From contig NZ_CP033929.1 of assembly GCF_003815915.1 (NCBI RefSeq), positions 806,001 through 870,000 on the forward strand: 64,000 nucleotides of DNA, read 5' to 3'. Position numbers and translations under genes: made by a program. Shown piece after piece: positions 60,696 through 64,000 of the stretch. The DNA is from Chryseobacterium indoltheticum (GTDB taxonomy: Bacteria > Bacteroidota > Bacteroidia > Flavobacteriales > Weeksellaceae). Below the pieces are notes generated by a model. That model worked only from the letters and a program-made list of their open reading frames with translations, was not told the origin of the DNA and did no database searches. Position 1 is the stretch's first letter, and each line of letters opens with the position of its first letter.

Positions 60696-60947
60696 ATGGA
60701 AGAAAAATCAAAAGATCCTTTACACGGAAAACGTCTCGATGCCATTCTCGAAGAGCTGGTAGAATATTATCAGGGTTTTGAGGAATTGGGGAAACAAATC
60801 AATATCAAATGCTTTACAGATAATCCAAGCATTAATTCTTCATTGAAGTTTTTGAGAAAGACAGATTGGGCAAGAGCAAAAGTAGAGAGTTTGTATTTGT
60901 ATGTTTTAAGACAGAAAAAGAAGGCGGAATCAAAAAACAGGAAATAG
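60696..60947 (+). CDS. VF530 family small DNA-binding-like protein
   Basis: 83 aa. It matches the VF530 (DUF2132) family: DPLHGKRLDAILEELVEYYQ, GFEELGKQINIKCFTDNPSI and SSLKFLRKTDWARAKVESLY, ending in a basic tail (RQKKKAESKNRK). The family is built of a compact helical domain that is suggested to bind DNA. ATG 60696 is divergent from the small gene-sbcD unit. Function in the cell is not known. Confidence 0.88.
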   Translation: MEEKSKDPLHGKRLDAILEELVEYYQGFEELGKQINIKCFTDNPSINSSLKFLRKTDWARAKVESLYLYVLRQKKKAESKNRK

Positions 60948-61001
60948 TATGTTTAAGATTCTTTCTTTACATGCATTTCCTTAATCAATCATTTCAAAAA
61001 C

Positions 61002-61009
61002 AGTATCTT
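61002..61009 (+). promoter_or_regulatory. Candidate -7 element of the slyD-like gene
   Basis: TATCTTTG, an exact TAnnTTTG match, 43 bp before ATG 61052. No -33 TTTG. Confidence 0.45.
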
Positions 61010-61051
61010 TGTGCCGTTTAATCGTGAAAAAAATCACGCAAAAAAAGAAAT

Positions 61052-61552
61052 ATGACTATTGATAACAATCATGTGGTAGCTGTAAAGTACATTCTTCACA
61101 CTATCGAAGAGGATGGAAGCAAAATCCTTGTAGAAGAAACAACTGCAGAAAATCCGCTTACATTTTTATACGGTATGGGAATGATGATCCCAAAATTTGA
61201 ACAAAATATCCTTGGATTGAAAGCTGGTGATAAAGCTGCTTTTGTAATTCAGCCGGAAGAAGCTTATGGCGAAAAGCAAGACGATGCTATCGCACAATTG
61301 CCAATCGATATGTTTGCAGAATCTGGAGTTCCACCAATCGGAGCTATTTTGCCTTTATCTGATAACCAAGGGAACAATTTCCAGGCTTTTGTAGTAGAAG
61401 TTACTCCGGAAGTTGTTGTGGCAGATCTTAATCACCCAATGGCTGGGAAAGTTTTAGATTTCCAGGTGGAAATTTTAAATACTCGACCTGCAACAGAAGA
61501 GGAGTTGTCTCACGGTCACGCTCATGGAATTGACGGAAACGAGGCTCACTAA
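61052..61552 (+). CDS. slyD: SlyD-type FKBP peptidyl-prolyl isomerase
   Basis: A 166-aa cytoplasmic prolyl isomerase/chaperone. FKBP core split by an insert-in-flap domain: EETTAENPLTFLYGMGMMIP, KFEQNILGLKAGDKAAFVIQ and PEEAYGEKQDDAI; the insert runs from about residue 75 to 125. ADLNHPMAGKVLDFQVEIL is the typical second strand group. The tail has three closely spaced His (SHGHAHGIDGNEAH), a short version of the metal-binding tail of SlyD, which supplies nickel to hydrogenases or urease in other bacteria. Confidence 0.93.
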   Translation: MTIDNNHVVAVKYILHTIEEDGSKILVEETTAENPLTFLYGMGMMIPKFEQNILGLKAGDKAAFVIQPEEAYGEKQDDAIAQLPIDMFAESGVPPIGAILPLSDNQGNNFQAFVVEVTPEVVVADLNHPMAGKVLDFQVEILNTRPATEEELSHGHAHGIDGNEAH

Positions 61553-61573
61553 AAAATATTTACATACAATATG

Positions 61574-61603
61574 AAATGTCCGATTTTTTCGGACATTTTT
61601 TTT
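61574..61603 (+). terminator. Intrinsic terminator after slyD
   Basis: AAATGTCCGA (61574-61583) / TCGGACATTT (61589-61598), followed by a run of T. Confidence 0.88.
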
Positions 61604-61645
61604 GATTAAAATAGGAAGAGCTTTTTAACGCAAAAGTTTTTTTGG

Positions 61646-62023
61646 TTAGTCTAAAAACTCTCCGCTCACATAAAACCAGCGGTTCTGTATCGTTTTAAAT
61701 GTTGATAATTCGTGATGCATTTGTTTTTGCCCGTCTTCATCAGTGTAATATGCTTTAAATTCTACTTTATTCATTGATGGTTTATTCACAATTTCCAACT
61801 TCGTCCATTCGTTGATTTCGCCCCATTCCTGCAAATCTTTTGTATTGTGGAATTGCCTTTTCCCGGGAGAAGTTGTTTCCATTAAATATTTTCCATTGGG
61901 AATAGCAAATGCAGAAAATCTCGAGCGCATCAAAGCTTCAGCCGTTGGAGCGTATTTTTCTCCAGTATGGTAAGGTTTACAACATTCTTCGTATGGTTTT
62001 CCTGAGCAGCAAGGACAGATCAT
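61646..62023 (-). CDS. YchJ-family (UPF0225) protein with SEC-C motif
   Basis: A 125-aa protein whose N-terminus is a zinc-binding SEC-C motif (CPCCSGKPYEECCKPYHTG), followed by EALMRSRFSAFAIPNGKYLM, the YchJ/NTF2-like domain. Domain end WFYVSGEFLD. The family is widespread; the SEC-C motif also occurs on SecA and other proteins but the cell function here is unknown. ATG 62023 is supported by the early zinc motif. Convergent with slyD. Confidence 0.9.
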   Translation of the reverse strand: MICPCCSGKPYEECCKPYHTGEKYAPTAEALMRSRFSAFAIPNGKYLMETTSPGKRQFHNTKDLQEWGEINEWTKLEIVNKPSMNKVEFKAYYTDEDGQKQMHHELSTFKTIQNRWFYVSGEFLD

Positions 62024-62142
62024 TTTTTTGAAATTTTAAAATACAAATGTACACGAATATTTTTGCGCTAATTTCATAAAGCTTTATCTCTCGTTGATTT
62101 TGCACGTTTTATAAATTGGGCACTCTTAAAAATATTTGCGTT

Positions 62143-62175
62143 TAAAAAAAAAGAAGCAATTCTTAGAATGCTTCT
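62143..62175 (-). terminator. Intrinsic terminator for the 62188-63452 genes
   Basis: On the minus strand, AGAAGCATTC pairs with GAATTGCTTCT (one bulge) and continues into nine T. Confidence 0.8.
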
Positions 62176-62187
62176 CACTTGTTTTTA

Positions 62188-62610
62188 TTAATTTTCATCT
62201 TCAATTTTTGTATCAACAAAAGAATATTCGTTATTTATCATATCCATTGACATGTTTTTTGATTTAAACTTTATATGTGATTTGTCAGGAACTTCGTAAG
62301 TATAAACATCTGTATTCCCTGAATTAAAATGAAGTTCATGAAATTCGCCATTTTCTACCCACCATTGTCCTTTCTCAATGTGCTGATTTATTTCACAGTT
62401 CTGAACTGTAGTAAAAATAAGGGTGAAAGTTCCGTCTTCTTTTCTGTCCATTACCCACAGTTTTTCCATTCCATCAATCTGTTGGTCTTTTTCGCTACCT
62501 TTCCACAATCCGACGAGTTTTTTGTCAATTTTATTGGATTGCGGCTTGGTTTTTTGTGCATAAATAGTCCCAAATACTAAAATTAGTGTGCTTAAAATAA
62601 TTTTTTTCAT
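62188..62610 (-). CDS. Small exported protein of unknown function
   Basis: 140 aa. Signal peptide MKKIILSTLILVFGTIYAQ. The mature part has alternating beta-strand segments: KLVGLWKGSEKDQQIDGMEK, LWVMDRKEDGTFTLIFTTVQ and GQWWVENGEFHELHFNSG. This G-x-W near the start followed by a small beta barrel resembles lipocalin-like proteins, but I cannot prove membership. It lies 2 bp from the gene that precedes it on the same strand. Confidence 0.7.
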   Translation of the reverse strand: MKKIILSTLILVFGTIYAQKTKPQSNKIDKKLVGLWKGSEKDQQIDGMEKLWVMDRKEDGTFTLIFTTVQNCEINQHIEKGQWWVENGEFHELHFNSGNTDVYTYEVPDKSHIKFKSKNMSMDMINNEYSFVDTKIEDEN

Positions 62611-62612
62611 AT

Positions 62613-63452
62613 TTATTTAAAATGTATTGTCATTCTCATCTCGCTGTTTACTGGTATTCCTGAACTTTTTGCTGGAATCCATTTTGTTTTCTGAACGAAT
62701 TCTTTTAATTCATTTATGAAATAAGACGAATATCTGTAGTTTTTTTTATTTTGAAAGGTAATATCAATTTTAGTGTCTGAAATTTTCCCGGTTTTATATA
62801 AGATGAAACCCGCAGACATAGAGGAATAAAGTTCATTATCTTTTCTAAATTCAAAATCATTGGGATACTCTACATTTTGCCAGAAATGTTTTTTGCTAGT
62901 GGTGAAAAAGTCATTATAATCCTTATCGCCAGGATATCGGGAAACCCAGTCACATTCTTCAAATCTGTAAATTTTATCAGGATTTGTCTTTACAAACTGA
63001 ATTTCTGCTATTGATCGCAGTGAATCAATAAATGTTGAACCGTATTTTATATCAATCTCTTCCTGCATTATGCGAGCGTAACAATTTTGAATATTTGAAG
63101 GAACGGTACAATAGCTTAATGTAGTATCAACTTCAATATTATATTTTTTTAATAATTCGTTCATTTCTGCATTCCCTTTATGTTCTTCTACCATTCCAAA
63201 ATAGTGAAAGAAAACCAATTTGTTTTTTTCAATATCTGCTGCTGCTCTCTTGGTTTCCGATTGACATGTTGAATCCCAATATTTTTTTTCGTCGCTAAAA
63301 ATTTTGGCTAATTCTTTATAGGGTATCGTATCATATATGACATAATAAAAAGATTCTGACTTGTTTTCAAATCTTTTATTTTTCATTGTGAAACAAGTCA
63401 GAATAATTATGGATGAAAAGAAGGTTGCTTTTACACCAATATTTGATATCAT
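62613..63452 (-). CDS. Membrane-anchored or secreted protein with a TonB-C-like end, unknown
   Basis: 279 aa with an N-terminal hydrophobic segment (GVKATFFSSIIILTCFTM). The C-terminal 80 residues resemble the end of TonB-type energy transducers: GFILYKTGKISDTKIDITFQ, LKEFVQKTKWIPAKSSGIPV and NSEMRMTIHFK, i.e. the W-x-P-A...G-x-P-V pattern seen in such domains. There is no proline-rich spacer, so it is probably not a real TonB. The upstream half, with four Cys, is unfamiliar. Very probably one transcript with the next gene. Confidence 0.68.
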   Translation of the reverse strand: MISNIGVKATFFSSIIILTCFTMKNKRFENKSESFYYVIYDTIPYKELAKIFSDEKKYWDSTCQSETKRAAADIEKNKLVFFHYFGMVEEHKGNAEMNELLKKYNIEVDTTLSYCTVPSNIQNCYARIMQEEIDIKYGSTFIDSLRSIAEIQFVKTNPDKIYRFEECDWVSRYPGDKDYNDFFTTSKKHFWQNVEYPNDFEFRKDNELYSSMSAGFILYKTGKISDTKIDITFQNKKNYRYSSYFINELKEFVQKTKWIPAKSSGIPVNSEMRMTIHFK

Positions 63453-63464
63453 TTATGATATTTT

Positions 63465-64000
63465 TTATTTAATAAAACCTCTGTTTCTCAACAACGGCTT
63501 AATATCCGGATCGTGACCTGTAAAATCTCTGAATGCCTGATTTAGATCTACAGAATTTCCTACAGAAAGAATGTATTTTCTGAAACGGTCACCGTTTTCT
63601 CTTGTAAGACCACCATTATTTTTAATCCATTCCCAAGCGTCATTATCTAAAGTTTCAGACCATAAATAAGCGTAATATCCTGCAGAATATCCACCGCCCC
63701 AAATGTGTGCAAAATAAGGGGTATGATATCTCGGAGGAACAGTTGCCAAAGTAAATCCGTGGCTAGCTAAAGACTGTTTTTCAAAATCTAAAACAGAAAG
63801 CAATTGATTTTCGCTGGTTACCGAATGCCAATCCATATCTAAAGCAGCTGCAGAAACCAATTCTGTCGTCATATAGCCTTGGTTAAATGTAGATGCTTTT
63901 TTAATTTTATCAACCAAAGCCTGTGGAATGGGTTGTTTTGTTTCGTAATGAATTGCATAATTTTTCAGAACTACAGGATCTAAAGCCCAATGTTCGTTAA
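63465..64000 (-). CDS. dcp: M3 family metallopeptidase (peptidyl-dipeptidase Dcp type), 5' part outside window
   Basis: The C-terminal 178 or so codons of an oligopeptidase. The frame is open to the window edge, reading NEHWALDPVVLKNYAIHYET there, so the N-terminal part and the HEXGH zinc site lie beyond it. The visible region contains LASHGFTLATVPPRYHTPYF, AHIWGGGYSAGYYAYLWSET and GDRFRKYILSVGNS, which are typical of M3 dipeptidyl carboxypeptidases; YSAGYYAYLWSE is a substrate-binding signature of the family. Cytoplasmic or periplasmic location cannot be told without the start. Confidence 0.92.
   Translation of the reverse strand, partial: NEHWALDPVVLKNYAIHYETKQPIPQALVDKIKKASTFNQGYMTTELVSAAALDMDWHSVTSENQLLSVLDFEKQSLASHGFTLATVPPRYHTPYFAHIWGGGYSAGYYAYLWSETLDNDAWEWIKNNGGLTRENGDRFRKYILSVGNSVDLNQAFRDFTGHDPDIKPLLRNRGFIK

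Noticed and set aside
1..64000. tRNA, rRNA, CRISPR arrays, transposases, prophage or integrative elements
   Set aside because: None recognised on reading both strands. Repeats found are short palindromic elements without coding capacity. A covariance-model scan would be needed to exclude small RNAs.

Overview
The window is about 64 kb of low-GC (roughly one third G+C) chromosome from a member of the Bacteroidota, most likely Chryseobacterium or a close Weeksellaceae relative. The evidence is a type IX secretion sorting domain, bacillithiol synthesis (BshA), DUF2851, DUF4292 and DUF4254 proteins, a GH92 mannosidase, a TonB-linked outer-membrane barrel, AT-rich start regions without Shine-Dalgarno sequences, and repeated matches to the Bacteroidota -7 element TAnnTTTG. 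I see no rRNA, tRNA, CRISPR array, transposase or phage genes. It reads as ordinary core chromosome with small palindromic repeats scattered between the genes.

Layout. 1-2.1 kb: the end of folE, a 25-codon cysteine-rich leader ORF, and cysS. 2.3-8.6 kb: a T9SS-secreted protein, a DPE2-type 4-alpha-glucanotransferase, two exported low-complexity proteins and ferritin. 8.9-12 kb: an AddA/RecB-like helicase-nuclease. 12.2-15.3 kb: three tandem paralogous exported proteins and a SIMPL protein. 15.4-20.8 kb (minus strand): GNAT, PspC-like, DUF2851, a 42-bp tandem repeat array, bshA and an exported GH3 enzyme. 21.5-28.5 kb (minus strand): the operon DUF4292-envC-tatA-DUF4254-lipoprotein-ribA, and a flippase/nucleotidyltransferase pair. 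28.6-35.7 kb: dihydroorotase, azoreductase/HxlR with a palindromic operator, an AraC regulator, an aldo/keto reductase and GH92. 35.7-46.6 kb: two paralogous OmpR-type two-component systems, each divergent from a probable target (a DUF1573 protein; a TonB-linked barrel). 46.7-53.4 kb: an orphan double-glycine-leader peptide, a lipoprotein FKBP, a NarL-type two-component operon and clpB. 53.8-64 kb: TetR, an LLM flavin oxidoreductase, sbcD/sbcC separated by an inverted-repeat element, VF530, SlyD, a YchJ-like protein, small secreted proteins and the end of an M3 peptidase.

Most notable observations. (1) A short ORF ending in Cys4-Glu-Cys3 lies 67 bp upstream of cysteinyl-tRNA synthetase, which suggests cysteine-responsive leader-peptide control. 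(2) TTAAC repeats at 11-bp or near-helical spacing lie in both divergent two-component intergenic regions, and the two regulators share an identical recognition-helix segment. (3) A six-cysteine GG-leader peptide has no visible processing or export genes. (4) A 42-bp tandem repeat array has a hairpin in its best-conserved units. (5) A 130-bp inverted-repeat element occurs twice, once between sbcD and sbcC.
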